Under the pieces are notes generated by a model. It worked only from the letters and a program-made list of their open reading frames with translations. It was not told where the DNA came from and made no database searches. Shown here piece by piece: positions 38,870 to 53,005 of a stretch of DNA of 64,000 nucleotides. Every line of letters starts with the position of its first letter. Position 1 is the stretch's first letter. Position numbers and translations under genes: made by a program. Source of the DNA: Pterobdella sp. o SKG-2022 (taxonomy: Eukaryota; Annelida; Clitellata; Hirudinida; Piscicolidae); NCBI GenBank assembly GCA_964035795.1, contig OZ038320.1, forward strand, positions 11,692,118 through 11,756,117. The letters are read 5' to 3'.

Positions 38870-39600
38870 TATATTCTTATTTGGATAGTTGCAAAGGTGT
38901 GGATGGAAGCGAAGGTGTTTACATTTACTATAGAACCACCAACCAACTTTTGGAAAAACATATGTTGAGCTATCAATCTATGTCTACGGACAAAAGCTGG
39001 CCGTCGTTCCAAAGTTTGTATATCTTGGCAATACTTTCAATTGCAGTAATTCCATTGTTGATGAGGTGTGTAAGAATAATCAAAGCCAGCCACCTATTTG
39101 ACGTTTTGCATAAGCATCTTTGGAGTTGCCATAGTATTTCTAAATGCACGAAGATTAGCAGGCATCTGAAATAACTAGAGCATTTTTACCCACAGTGTCT
39201 GTGTAAGATTTTGGGCTAAAAATGACAGATACACATCTGCGACACCAAATACTTGGAATGGCAAATACCTGTAGCATCGAAGTCCTAATTTCCAAAACAA
39301 ATATTTTATGGGCAACAAAAGATTGGCTCAAATACCCAAAAAACGATTCGAAGATTGCTTGAAACAAACCATCAAGAAATGCGGCATAAACTCCAAATCA
39401 TGGGAGGTACAAAGGCAAAAAGATTAACTTTCTAAAGCAATTTTTGAAGCAAACGGTCTAAACGCGATCTCCGGAAAGGAAGCGTCACTGAGCATGACAC
39501 ATTTAATCTGCGGTCAATATGGGAGACCATGTTTAAGCTGGGCGGGTTTTCTGAGTCATCTAAGGTCCCATCACTGTCGTGTTTTTCTGGCCAAGCATGA
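38870..39600 (+). mobile_element. RTE-like LINE remnant with C-terminal zinc-finger-like motif
   Basis: Pieces in different frames follow the order of the RT C-terminal half of RTE-type elements. EGVYIYYRTTNQLL (cf. G-I-x-I-x-YRTDG-x-LF) is followed by FVYLGNTFN...SIVDEV (cf. FTYLGST...IDDEV), then RIIKASHLFDVLHKHLW (cf. RI-x-KAS-x-AFGRL-x-x-x-W). Next come CLCKILG, then FYGQ, and finally ICGQYGRPCLSWAGFLSHLRSHH, matching the C-x2-C...SHLRTH ending of mollusc-type copies. Frame breaks occur near 39064 and 39220, and in-frame stops are present. The FADD catalytic region is missing, so it cannot be active. Confidence 0.72.
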
Positions 39601-39729
39601 AAAGGTCAGCTCAGTGCACATTACACGTCAGAATTTTATTTTCCCAATGCCATATAGCAACATTTTTGACTGCCTGCAAAAGTGTAGGTGGCTTGAAAGG
39701 GCACGGAAAAGTTCATATTTCTGATTTCA

Positions 39730-42700
39730 AATCTTCCTATATTTGACAATTAGGAGAACGTGTGTGAATCTTTTGCGGGTTTGAAAAGCTACCTTTAAGC
39801 CAAAAACTGTTTGCAAAGCAATGGCGATACTTGAGGACAAGTTGCTGCCACCCTTTGGAACTTACTGAAAATTTGTTTATTTTATTCTTTCTACCTTTTC
39901 TATCTATTTATCCATTTAAATTTTTCATGAATTTTTCAACTTTTTGATTGTTTTTTGCCAAAGTATATTATTCTTATTTTGCCTTTTCAATTACATTCAA
40001 TTCTGACAACAAAATCCCCTATATGAGCTGCTACCATGTTGAAGTTAAGTGGCAAAACCGGCTGGAGATTTACTCCAGTCACCCATGCTGGTGTTAATTT
40101 TGGTTAACCACCTTGATCTAAAAAAAAAGTAATGAGCATCAAAGTGAAGTATTGGTTTTAGAAACGTGTGAAAAGGATGTTTGAAACAAAGATTGGTACA
40201 GCTCACTGCAAAAATGAGAAAAAGATATTTAGCAAAATCAGATGAGCAGGCGCGTTTGAAACAAGGTTGTACTAGTCAAGAAGATATTCAGCACTAAAAA
40301 GAAGAAGCCTTCATTTTAAAAAAGTGCAAAGAAACGGAAACCAAACTTGAAACTTATTAAAATTAGAAAGAGCAAATCAAGTTAACACGACTTCTGAAAT
40401 GCAAAATCTCAACTCATGACAAAGATTAATTTTATTCAAGTAAATTTTAATTTAATTTCAATTAATGTCACGGGCGACTTGAATGGATTAAATTAAAAAG
40501 GTCATGGAGAAACATGGTTGTGGCTTCATTAAACTGTTGGAGTTCTGCAATAACAGTAATCTTGTAGTTGAAGGCACCTTGTTGTTTCATTGAGACATTC
40601 ACAATTAAATTTATGTTTTAGCTCATTGTAAAAATGGACACAGACAATCATAAGTGAACAAAATAAAGAGCAAACACCCACCAATAATATGGAAGAAATT
40701 TTTTAATACATTTATTTGAAATAAAAGCTATAATTTTCGATAAGTTTATTCCTATCATAAAACGTTAGCGAAAAAGTTTACTATAGTTATAAATAGTAAA
40801 TTTTGAAAAATTAATTTATTTTACTTTCAATATACTTCAAATGAAAATAATTTTCAAATCAATGCCAACTTTCATCAAAAAAACTTAACCACTCTGTTTC
40901 TCTTTGGTTATCTTCCATTTTTTCAACTCTATAATTATTGGGTTCCAGAAAATGCTATTATGTTTATGGGTCATTTTAGCCATTGAAAACTGAGTTGTGT
41001 TTTTATTATTTCCAGACTTTTTAACCGAGAGATTTTCGTCTAAAGAAAATTTTTTATTTCTCAATTTGCAAATCCGGTGTTTTCCAGTTAATTTTACCAA
41101 GGGTGCATCGATGAACATGTTTGATGATTCTCGATACTTTTGAGTTAGCTAACTTCATAATAAAAATTGAAGAGATGCATTTTTTCTTCATTTTTCGTTT
41201 GCCATTGACTGGATAATAAAAGGCGGCAAACAGAAAGTGAATGGCATTTAAAAAAGCTTGTGGCCGATGACCAAGCTTCACTTATTTCCACTAGCAAACC
41301 AACAAACCGAGCATCAAACCAGTTTGAAAATACAATCTGAAAGAAGTTGAAACAAGCATTTTTCAAATTTTTTTTATTAGTGAAGTATTTTATTTCGTCA
41401 TTTTGATGTTTTTATAATACAGAACTTAAAAACCTTGTCTGCTTCCATTTCAAAACTCGTGCGAATGCATTTTAAAATTATAAATTGAAACTGAGTTTCT
41501 TAAAAGAATAAAAAGTATTTTTCAACTGACTAAAAACATCGTTGTTAAAATTTTAATAATTATTTATTGGTTTCAAAAAATAAAGAGTAAATTTTTTCTT
41601 TAACGATCATCAATAGCACTAGCACTTCAGAGTTGCCAAACGTATAGAAAGATTAGAAGTAAAATAAATTCCATATTTCTTGTGTGTTCAAAGTTGAAAT
41701 TCAGCTATTAGTTTTTTTGAATTTGAAAAAGCAAACCATAAGTTCTTTGCAACAAATCAACATGATAATATATTTGCCTAGACATGAGGTTTGAAAAATT
41801 AATAAATAAAACTTATTTTGAGTCTATTATTTTTACTATAAAACGGTTTCCAAAACTGAAAAAAAAATTTAGACGAAATGAAAAAGACACGGCTAGTTTT
41901 ACATCATCCCATGATAGCTCATAAGTAAAAGTACGAGAAAAACTTAAAAATGAATCATTAATATTGTTCGTTTGACCTAGCACTGTTAATCAACTCAGCC
42001 GCCAAGATTTAAAAATACATGAATTAAATGTTTTTAGCTATTTATTTTTTAAAGTATTCACTTTTTAATCTCAAAAGTACTTTTAAAATAAGTTTTCTTT
42101 GGAATTCAAACGAAAAGAATGTGAAAAATAGATTTATTGACGCAAACTTTTGTAAATAGCAATATATTTAATGTAATTCGACAGATTGACACAAATAACA
42201 TCTGTCTTTTCAGTTTTCCAACCCATAGATCTGATACAGGATATTTCAAAATAGTCTAATAGTGTTTTTACCGTGAATTCAAATAAATTCAGAACAATAT
42301 AATAGTTTTATGGTTCAAATTAAATATTCAAAAGGTTTTAAAAATAAATGTAGAAAAATCATGAAAATTATAAAAAAAGAGCGAAATGTTCATTAAATTC
42401 AAATATCAAATTACATTAAACGTGGTCATATAGTTCTCTATCTATCCACCCCTCTACCTATCTATTGACCCATTCATCAATCCATAATGTCATCAGTCTT
42501 CAAGGTCAATATTGTCGTAAGGAAAGGCATTAGAATAGATTTTGAGAAAATTGAATCTAATCCAATTCACACATTGGCTCCTTCATCTACCTTTCATTTT
42601 GTATTAGTACCGCTAGAGAAGATGGAGGATGGAAAGAATGAAAGAAATGGGCTAAAAAATGAAAAAAATCAGACACAAAGTGATTAAAACATTTAATAGG

Positions 42701-44723
42701 AGAGATTAGCTTTGTTAACATACAAAACAGATTTAGCTTCGAATAGGTTTACCAATGATCAATTTGAAATTCAACGTATAATTATGAAATATAAATTGAA
42801 AATATTTATGAAAACTGCAGCGGTAAAAAATCGTTAAAAAACTGCAATTTTTCTAACTCGACTAACGCTCATTAAAAAGAAAAGTCGACATGAATTGTGA
42901 AGTTTTCATATAGTAAAATCTTTAAGAAATGAATTCTTTCTATTTGTACGGAAATTATTCAGAAACTTATTTAATGATAACTTCGATAGAAATTCTGATA
43001 AATAAGCACTAAAACCTTTTATTTGAAAAATGTGTCTCATTTTATTAAAACTGACACGGTATATTTTTTATAGCCGATGTTGTAGTTTTGATTGAAAAGC
43101 CTGCGACTTTAGCAAGCGCTTGGCAATCGCAATTCATAGTACTGTAGAAAACCATAAAATAAAAGTTTACAAGGTTTTTTATATACAAAGATAGAAAAGA
43201 TACACATTTGCGTAGCGCGCAATATGGTTAGCTGCAGTAGAGGCGCTCAATGTGTCATTTGAGTCGAATAATAAAAAATTTATCGGTTTGGTCCAGCATT
43301 TTGAAATGGAAATGAGTTTGTAAGATACTAATGCAGTGAAAGTATGGGAAATTGGCGTTCAAATAAAGAGTTAAAATAATATAATTTATTCTAAAATGAT
43401 ATCGTTAAAAGTTTTTTTAAGAACCAGATTAAAATTTTAAATAATAAATACAAATAAAAAATAAAATATAGAAAAATAAAGTGAAAAAATGAAAAACAAA
43501 TAAAAAAGCCATATGGCAGAGCGGGGTGAGAGATAATATATGGTAAACTAATAAGGAGTCCATATAATGATTGAGAGAGGCCTTTTTGCATAATATATGC
43601 CCCTCATGCGCAATTCTAACTCTCTTTTGCAAAATTGCTAAATGTCTTTATGCTATCATACATATTTTTTTCAAAATTTTTCTTTTATAGTGTAAAATAT
43701 TTTTTTAGTTTTTTGAATTTTGTCTTAAAATTTTGCTGAAGATCACAGCCTTTTAGAGGGAAGTGTTTGGCTAAATGATGTAAGACAAAAATTTTTATGA
43801 AAAATGAAAACCAATAAGACTTGATGAATGTTCTTGACAGATAAGAATTAGAAAAATCTATTTTGAAAACAGTTGTAAAAGCTTAATAAATTATTTTCCA
43901 AAAAAAAAATTTTATTTTGGCATATTTTCCCGAAAAGTTGAAAACCCCATACTACTTAAGGACAATTGAGTTATGCGACGCTGTGAGTAATGGTAGTTTT
44001 GGAGATAAAAAATAAAAAGACCATGATTGGAAAAAATCTCAATAAAATACTTTAAAAGAAAGAAAAATTGTTGGAATGAAAAATATCCAGTCAGGGTGAA
44101 ATTTATTAGTGGAAAAATGTAGAAAATTTGAAAAAGAGAGGTTAGAAAAAAAATGAATTAAAACGTTTTTAAACCACCCAAGGAATATTCAATAACGAAA
44201 AATTCTGTAACATTGGACTTAATATAATGAATGATAAAGTAATTCAGACTATGCAGATTCAAAATTCGTTTGCTTTGTAAACACAAAGTTAATTGTAGCA
44301 ATGTGAGCAAATAAAGAGTATTGAGGTCTTATAGAGATGAAGTAGAGACAAATTGAATGCACAACATCTTTATGATATAAAAACTTAAGCCTGCGAGTGA
44401 TTGCTGATCCAGGAAAACACATTGAAACTAATATCAGTTAGATAATCTAGAAATACTTAAAAGAACGATGATAAAAATAGATATTATAATATTACTATGG
44501 TGAAATGCATGTAGCCTGTTAAGTGATGGTGAAAGGATGGGTATAATGGATAATGAAAATATTATAATTTTAAGATAAAAATTGGCAAAGTTGTAACGAT
44601 GATCGAAAAACTGTTGTGAGCTTGTGTTTTTCATAACGACTACCCTCGTTGTGACTTTTTGGAATATTCTTTTCAAAACTGCTATTTCATTAGAGTATTT
44701 TGATATGAAATTACTTCAAATAT
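39730..44723. other. Intergenic region upstream of the sushi gene's 3' end
   Basis: About 5 kb with no supported gene. Notable contents are an imperfect TCTA/CCAT tetranucleotide stretch at about 42430-42486, a 66-codon frame at 42487-42687 without recognisable similarity, and G+C-richer specks near 40060-40110 and 43200-43260 that may be repeat debris. Confidence 0.45.
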
Positions 44724-44729
44724 TTTATT
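44724..44729 (-). terminator. Polyadenylation signal AATAAA for the sushi membrane protein gene
   Basis: AATAAA on the minus strand about 50 bp after the stop codon at 44778-44780, the closest such signal to the stop. Confidence 0.5.
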
Positions 44730-44777
44730 ATTCCGGTTTGAAAATTGCATATTTATCTTCCTTAAATTAATCATTTC

Positions 44778-47700
44778 TTAGTTTAGCTTACTATTAGCCT
44801 GGAATTTTGTCTTGGAATTTCTATTTTTTCCGTTCAATAAATTCATGAAAGTTTTCTTTTTTTCGAAACCTTTCAGGTCTTCTTGTGTGATTTTTGTGGT
44901 CATTGAAGAAGATGAAGATAATGATGAAGAGGACGGTGGTGGTGATGATGATGATGAGTCAGGTTTGATTGATGGCAGAACATTTTCAATTCCAAAGCCT
45001 TCCTTTTTTTCACTTGAATGAACTTTTTTGTTTTTTTGATTTTTTTTTATGTCGGTATATTTCAATATTTTATTTTTGGCGATGTTTTTATCGTATTTCC
45101 CATCGGCATTTTTGTTTGCACCGCAGTCGTTCTTATCAACATTCACTTCTTGCTTCTTCATACGTGCATCACCTTCATTCTCATCATTATTTTCATAACT
45201 TTTTGTTTTTTTGAAAAAATTATTTTCAATGAATGTATTGTCATTTGTGAACTCTACATCACTAGTACATCGAGATCTATAACTATTCTTTTTTCTACCC
45301 ATCAAAACTTCATTTCTCTCACCATAGAAATCACCACTACTTTTATCACCCCTATAACTCCTTCTCCCATTATTGTTTTTTATTTTTTCATAGCAGAAAT
45401 TATTGTTGCACAACAGAATACCACATTGGCATGTTCTTTGTTGTGGTTGGTTGCAACAGAACAGGTTGGCTGGCAGGGCGCTAGGTAAAAGTCTGTGCTG
45501 AGGTGAATTGTAGAGTTGTTCTTGGTATTGGGAATGTTGCGACAACTGCAATTGACGCTGTGGAGAAACTTGTTGAAAGACATTACAATCATTATTCCTA
45601 CATTCTGTAAAATCAGGATTTTGTGAATAAGAACTTGCTTTTTGATTATTGTAAACTTCATCAAAGATGAGGTTGTTATTGAAACAAGTAGCAGACAAAA
45701 AATCTGGCATTTTGTTGCAGATGACGTTGTCAACATTGCTTGTGCACAAAATGTTGTTGTTGTTGTGGTCATTCATGATGTTCAAAATGTCGATGTTGTT
45801 TTCGGCTTCGTTTTTTTCCTTTCTTTTGACTGGTTCTGTGAAAGGGAAAAGTGCTTGAGATGACGAGGTATGTATTGGTTGGTGTTGGGGTTGTTTTTGT
45901 TTGAAATAATCAGAGCATGTTTGGAATTGTTTTTTTTGTTGTTGCTGTTTAGTAACAGCAAGTGATGCGGTAGAAGAAAGAGAAAACGGACTTGCATTAT
46001 CTCGTTTGATTGGACAAAATTGTTGTTGCCGTAAAATCTGAACTACGTTATTATTTTCTTTTTGTGTTTTTTGTTGAAACCTTTGTTCTTCATGCAATTT
46101 CATTTGCTGTTGACTTTGTTGGCTTAAATTTTTGCCAGATATTTCAGTTGTCAAACTGTCAGTGGATTTGACAATTATTCCGTTAAAGTGACTGTCCAAG
46201 AGAATAGAGTTAGGAAAGTTGTTATTGTTCTTTTGAATATCAGTACTATTGACACAAGAAGTGTCTGTGTTGTTGGCACCGTTGAAACAACTGTACATCT
46301 TGTTCTCGTTGCAGAAGTTCACGATAACTTCACTATTCTCATCGTTGTTGTTGAAATTCACGTGACTATTTTTGTTGTTGTTTTGCTTTGTAGTTGAAAC
46401 CATTGTTAAGTAGTTGTTGATGGGATTAGACTTCAGCATGAATGTTTTGTTGTTGTTGCGATTGTTGTCATTGTAAAAAGTGGATCTTCTTGTTCTTGAA
46501 TAACTTGAAAGTGTTTTAACATTTAGGCTAAAATTTTAATTACACAAAATTGAACATTGAAATGGAATAAAAAAATTCATTTGGAAGAATAAAGTTTAAA
46601 ATAATTTTATAATCAATTCATTCTGGTTTGATTTTTGAAGTTGACGCCATTTGATTTTCACAGAACAAAGAATTTATTCAGGAATAAAATCTGGATTAGA
46701 AGCAAAAATAATTGGAAGAGTGAATGAAGGAAGTAATGTAGGTTTGCAAAAGAAACTATTTGTTATTCCAGACGCTAACATATTGATGGTGTTGATGTCG
46801 CAAAGACGTCTTCAAAATGCTTAGGTATTTATTAAGAAATAAACAAAAATCTTCCATAAAAAATAAAATAAAAATAGAGATTATTTTTAAAACATTGTGG
46901 TTGCAAATTACTTTGAATTAAAGTTTTTAGGAAAACTTTGATACATTTCATTAATGTTTTTTACATGTTTTGACCTTCCACAAAGTTTTATTTTGGCATT
47001 ATCTTTGTTAATAGATATAATGTACACTGCTATTAAATTTTATTGCATCGAAAAGCAAAAAGCCTTTTGACTTATTAAAAAAAAATTTTTTTTTTTTTTT
47101 CGAAAAAGTATTTTTAATAAAATCATTTTTTGTATAAATAGGTTTCAATTTTGTTGCATTAAATTTAATTTTTTCTTTTGAATTGTTTAATGAAGGTGCA
47201 ATTTATTAAAACGACACGCAGATAATAAGAAACTTCCAAATATATTTTTTTTTATTAAAACAATGTATACCCGCTAGAACACTTGTCGTGACTGAAATGG
47301 ACTTGAACAATTTTTTGAGTTATGAATCAAGAAAAAGAACGAAAAACAACCAAATAAAAAAATATTTAAAAATAAAAATCTAAAAAATATTTTTACAGCA
47401 AAACACAACCAGCCAAACTTAGTTTCACCTTTTTTTTGCCACGATTAAGCCAAAGAGAAGAAACATTCCAATGATGAAGCCTGTCACCACACCCACCAAA
47501 ACAGCAGCCACAGCGCCTGATTATGTTTCACCGTTGTACGTTTGATGAGTTACAATTAGGGAAGTTTTGAAGTTTCATTTTTTTCTTCAAAGTTTTTTTG
47601 TCATAGCTTTTTTGGTTTTTTTTTAAATGAAAAAGGGAATTTTTGAATTCTATTTCATAGTGTGAAAGTTTGTTAAAATAAAACAAGAAGTTCAATGAAA

Positions 47701-50700
47701 TTTAAAATTAGTTAAACCATAATGAAATACAAAGACTCGAATAAAATGTATTTAATTGTTATTGATGGTGGCATTCCCAACCGTTTGTGATTTCCTTGGA
47801 AGTTTTTGTGCCTACTTTCGAATCCAGCTTCTGCTTATCTGAGGGAAATAATGGAAAAATATCCTTAACAAAAAAACTTGTTTTAAAAACTCAAAAATTA
47901 GTTCAAAACATGTTTTAAAGATTTAATTAATCCAGCCAATTTTTCAAACTAATACATAGTTTAATCTTATTTACTCGCTTACATCAAAACATCGAAGTGA
48001 TTCATCAACATTTTATTTGTTTCAACACGCTTGTCATCAATTCATTCAATATACCCACACTTTCCAACTTGAAAATTTATGCGGTAATTCAATAAATGTC
48101 CATCAATTATTTTTGTTTGATCAATAGGCAACTGACGTGATTGGGTTTAAATCTAGCTTCAACATCAAACCAACAAAAAGATCGAGTAAAAATTTCAAAC
48201 AAAATTTTGAAATAAAAGTGAAGAAAGTGTTCAATGTTTATTATTTTGTTGCAAGGTGCGAGCATATTTTGCTGAGCAGTGATTGATGGCAGCCATTTAC
48301 ACAGGAATGTTTACGAATCTATTATGAAACTTTGTTTTTTTTCATGAATCAAATCTCAATATTTTTTAAATTGTTGAAAGAAAAAGTAATGAATTCATTA
48401 AAAAAAAAGCAAAAGTCTCGAAAAGCATGCAAGCTCAAGTGCATAATTATTTTTGATTTCTCAACCCCTGAGCTATTTTTTCATTTAACGATTATAAAAA
48501 CAGCATCTGCCAACAAAACGGATCACCGTGCAGTTTTATTACTCGGTAAGTTCGCCTTTTTGTTTGGTCTCGATGTTTTGCTATTCTTTGATGAAATTTA
48601 TTGATGGTTTTCTACTTAGCTTCAATAATTTGTTATTGCAAGAATTTCTTATTCAAAAAATGTTGCAAAATGATTGAAATGGCTTGAGGATCATTAATTG
48701 CCATTCTTTACCATAATGAACCATCGTATATAATCAATGAAACATTTTTTCAAAATTTCACAATCGCTTTTATACAATCAGTCTCAAAAAACGTATTATA
48801 AACATAAAAATTGAGCAATTAATTTTGGTATTCTGCCACAAAAGCTTTGGATACTTGTAAAAAAATTACTTTTAAAAAGAATGAAAAAAAATGAATAGAG
48901 TTTTGAGCTTCAAAATCCAAAAAACTTTTTTACAAATGATCTTTTTTCCTATTCTTTCATCGTCTTTTATATTACTACCAATCTGTTTCCATGTAGTTTT
49001 CAAAACATTTGTAATTTATTCATGCACTCATTTGTCTTAGATATTTTACCATTTATAAAAAAGTTGAGATTTTGTTTTGATTTATTCCTATAGCGTCCAA
49101 TAAAAGCAAATAAAATTAAATAAAATGATTTTATTTTCGGCATTCACAATTTAATCATAGACTACCGAGGTAGGCTGATGTTTCCCTAGTTTACAAGCTT
49201 CCAACAAGATAAAACTATGACGGGCTGTTTAAATTATTAATGAAAAATTCTCTTGCTTCGATCTTTTTATTGTCTTAAAGATTATGGTATTTGAGTTTTT
49301 TTCGTTTATGTGTTGATTATATTTATTGAAATTTAATTGAAATTTTTTTTCTTAAACTTCACTTTTGAATTCTCTAACGACATAAAAATGCTTTGGTCTT
49401 TCTTAAGCATTCCATATCATTGTTGCTTTTATAACTTTATATTTAAAAAAAACTAAGTTACTTTTTTGATAACATTCATATTCAAAATGGAACTCTCAAA
49501 AAAATGCATAGGGTGGCAGCAGTTTGAGTTTTCAATGGTGTGAACCAATGTAGATGATTTTGTGCTGGTGAGAAACTAGAATATTTCTATGTAAAACTCT
49601 TAGAAAACAGTTTAAAATTTTTTATGAAACTTGGTTGAACATTTTTCGTATTACTTGGTTGAAGGTTTTTCAAAAGAAAACTATGTTGGATAAATGGGAT
49701 GGTTTATGAAGTTAAATAATGCAAAAACTCAAATATGTTCAGTAAATTGTTGTGGACTGAATTATATAAATCAATATCAATGAAACAAAATTATATCATT
49801 ACTTTCCATAGACATCGTATGTATTTTTCTATAATATTTGAAATCATATCATTCGAAAAAATCACTTTTCAAATTTTTGCACTTAATTTATGTAATTTAC
49901 TAGTAACTACTTTTGATTTATATTTTAAATAAGTTAATGAAAATAGGAGTAATAGACATTAAAACTTCATTGTCTAAATTATTTGAAAGCACATTCCATG
50001 CAACTAACTAGCAAGACTAGTGACATCCTTGGAAGAGCAGTTTCCCAGACTTCCCAACCATCGTCCCTTCCTTGAACATTTGAGGTGAAATGTTTCTCCA
50101 TTCTCATCGCAAACCACTGTGGCCTTGTCACCAATTCGCCACACTTTCTGCCCCTTTGTCTTCACTATACTCCCGCAACCCACCGCTTTAAACATAGTTT
50201 GTGGATTTCTATTTTTGATTTTTAATGGGTTTGAAACCTTTTGAAGTTTCAAAATAATGAGTTTAAGGAATTTTTGTTTTTCGCTTGTATTAATAAAATT
50301 TTATTATCTTTAAAATTGTTATAATAAACAATTTCAACGATATTTTTTTTGTTGATAACAAAAAAATCTTAATAAAAGTATAATTAATAAAAAACCCATA
50401 GGGCTCCAGATGTGCCTTTATATTGTTGTCAAGTCTTCTGATTGCTTATTATCTTCGAATTATTAACAAAGTGTGCCGAGAATATTGTTGTAAAGACAAC
50501 AACATGCTGTTAAAATGCCCCATAATTTTCATTTCGTAACTTAGCAACTAAAAATTTTAGCATTCTGCACGAAAACGTCAAAAGCACAATAAATCTTTTG
50601 TTTCAAAACGTTTGTCGCAATAAAAAGAGTTAGAAAATTATAAAAAGTGAAATAAAAAATGTCAAAATAAAGGAAGTCATTAAAACTTGATAAAAATAAT

Positions 50701-52049
50701 GGCTTTGTTTAAATATTAAATAATTTTGAATTTCTCAACACAAAACTTTCATTTTTGATGCGATGATAGGATAATTTCAATGTCACTAACAGAACTATTC
50801 GTCTATTTGCAAGGAATTTAGAGAGAAAAAAAATATTTTAAAGAATTCAATTTTCATATTTCCATCTTACGTCTCACACCAATCACTACATTGCTTCTGA
50901 ATTGTTTCCGTTCATTTCATCTACAAACATGTGAGCCTTAATGAGAACACTCGCTCCCCTTGTTTCACAGCTAAATTTATTTGTTTTTTGTTAAGTTTTG
51001 AAGAGTTTTTCTATATTGAAATTTTTCTAAAAGAAATCTGGCTTATTAAGTTTTTCTAGCATTTTTTGGTTTGTGCATTAGGGATAATGGCGTTATTAAC
51101 GAGGCAAGCGCTCAAGTTCTTTCATGTTAGCACGACTACTTTCTACATATCAGTCTTGCCTGCATCAACTTTCACTCAAATTTCAATTATTGACTATTTG
51201 ATAATAAAAGATGGTGAAAAAACTTGTATTTAAAAATATATTTGGTAAAACTTCTTTTTGTGTTGTGACAAATCTTACTCGATATGAATTTGTTGAAAGT
51301 TTCAAGAGTCTCAGAGTGGAGAGGTATTGAACTCCAAAGCGTTAAAGACTTAGCAGCTACGTGTTAAATAGACGCTGAAGAATGTCTGTTGTCATGGAAA
51401 ACGAATCTTTTATACGCATTGTTCTTTTATTCCATACTTTTTGTGCTTTCTTAATGCAAATTTTTATCTTCACTCGAAAAATTTGAATAATGTTTGTTGT
51501 AAGATTTTTAAAATATCTTCAATGGTAGTGTTTAAATGAATTAAAAAACATTAAAAGCTTTGAAGAAACTAAAAGAACATTTGAAAAAGAAATTTAAATA
51601 TATACCTGAATATTGAAGGATTCTGTTCTTGTAAACTAATGACATAGACTCTTGATGGCTGCCACCAATGTTGTCATTTTGGGCGTTGTTTCTTATATTT
51701 GTATTAATCACATAATTATCTTCATTGTTATAGAAATAATATGGTGAGGCATAAGAGATAATGATAGTGAGTTGATCATCAAGCGACGAATAGAAATGGT
51801 GCGTTTTAATGGATTCGTCATTCGATTCACCATCGTCGTAGTAATTGGCGTTATGGTTCAAAGATGCTAAGTTGTTGACGTTGTTCACTTCGTAACAGCC
51901 GTTAGTAGTGATTTTGTTGTTTTGTTGTTTTTCAATGATTTCAATGGATAGTGGGCACTCAAACTGGGAAGATTGTTGGTATTGATGTATCGAAGTGGTT
52001 TCTTTTTGCTGGTTTTTGTCTTGGTATTTCGGCTTCAACTTATAGTTTT
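44778..52049 (-). CDS. Sushi-domain single-pass membrane protein with long N/Q/S-rich tail (5' end not found)
   Basis: Function unknown. Five exons join in phase: 52049-51606, 50185-50009, 47838-47782, 47516-47429, 46527-44778 (stop), giving at least 837 residues. The first exon found is an extracellular-type, Asn-rich stretch starting NYKLKPKYQDKN. The second encodes a four-Cys sushi/CCP-like module (VGCGSIVKTKG, VVCDENGE, LKCSRKGRW, GNC). A short linker follows, then a TM helix (GAVAAVLVGVVTGFIIGMFL) ending in KK. The last exon, 583 codons, is a cytoplasmic tail rich in Asn, Gln and Ser with a Ser/Pro run and basic patches, and has no recognised domain. The model must extend upstream because the first exon begins in phase with an acceptor and no Met or signal peptide precedes it. 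The GDNF-receptor-like exons at 61.5-62.0 kb end in a compatible phase and could belong to it. Confidence 0.62.
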
Positions 52050-52952
52050 CTGGAAAGGTTTTATAAATATTTGCTCAAAAATATTTCAACACAAAATAAA
52101 CAAAAATTTAATAATCGTCAAATAAAGTCCAAAAAACACGTTTCTTTTGCTAGATTTTAGGTGCCTTTTCTAATATTTAATAAAGTTTTTAAAATAATTA
52201 AGTCTTATTTAAAATGTAGCTTAAAAACCTTAAAATATTTTTAAAAAACTTTAAAAAAAAAATAATTCAATTTCAGCGATATGACGTTCCCAAACATTTC
52301 CAAGCAAGTTGCGAGTACTCAAGTCTAAAAACTAAAAGCTTTTCAAATGGTGTCAAAGGTGTTTTCATCAAAAACTAAAAAATTACAGGCGAAATTGAAG
52401 AAGCATACGTGCAACAGCGAAGACATGATGCCAGCAGAAAAAGTTTGGTGTTTTAAGCTTAAGTAGACCTGATGTTTGATGAAGTTTGTCAGAGAATTGT
52501 GTTATTTAGCGTATGAGTAGCTTAAAGTCATCATTTTTTCTTGTGTGTTGTTTCGTTGCAGTGTATTCAAAAAAACTATTGGACGTGGCCTTTTTTTTTG
52601 AATAATATCGAATATTTTAAAATGAGAATTATTTTTAAAAACTACTTGTTAAGCTAAAATTCCAAATAAAATATAAAAAAAATAAAAATAAAATAAAGAA
52701 GTAGAGCTAAAAAATACTTTTTGAAACTTTCCTTCAAATACAAGTTCAAAAAAATACAGAGTACACAAAAACGTTTAGTCATAAGGTAGGAAATATTTAG
52801 TAAGAGTGCATTAAAAAAAAGTATTCAAGTTTATATAGAAAAATTGAAAGTCAAAGACGCAATAACAATAAAAACAATAACAACATAAAGGCTTAATCAA
52901 GCAGCATTGGTAAGTGGATTGTATGCTGGAGCATGCGCCGAAATAGTATTTT

Positions 52953-53005
52953 ATGATTCCTATTATTATTTTTTTATTATTGTTATTATTTTATTATTGT
53001 ATCAT
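52953..53005. repeat. (ATT)n-rich microsatellite
   Basis: Interrupted ATT/TTA trinucleotide run. Simple sequence with no coding potential. Confidence 0.8.

Noticed and set aside
42487..42687. 66-codon frame MSSVFKVNIVV...
   Set aside because: No recognised domain, no splice signals and no neighbouring exons; reported only as intergenic content.
45018..45488. Plus-strand 156-codon hydrophobic frame
   Set aside because: Antisense shadow of the N/Q-rich cytoplasmic exon; Asn and Gln codons read backwards give Ile/Val/Leu-rich frames.
48332..48604. Plus-strand 90-codon frame with a GTAAGT donor
   Set aside because: Mostly Lys/Phe low-complexity, lies within an intron of the minus-strand sushi gene, and no downstream exon was found.
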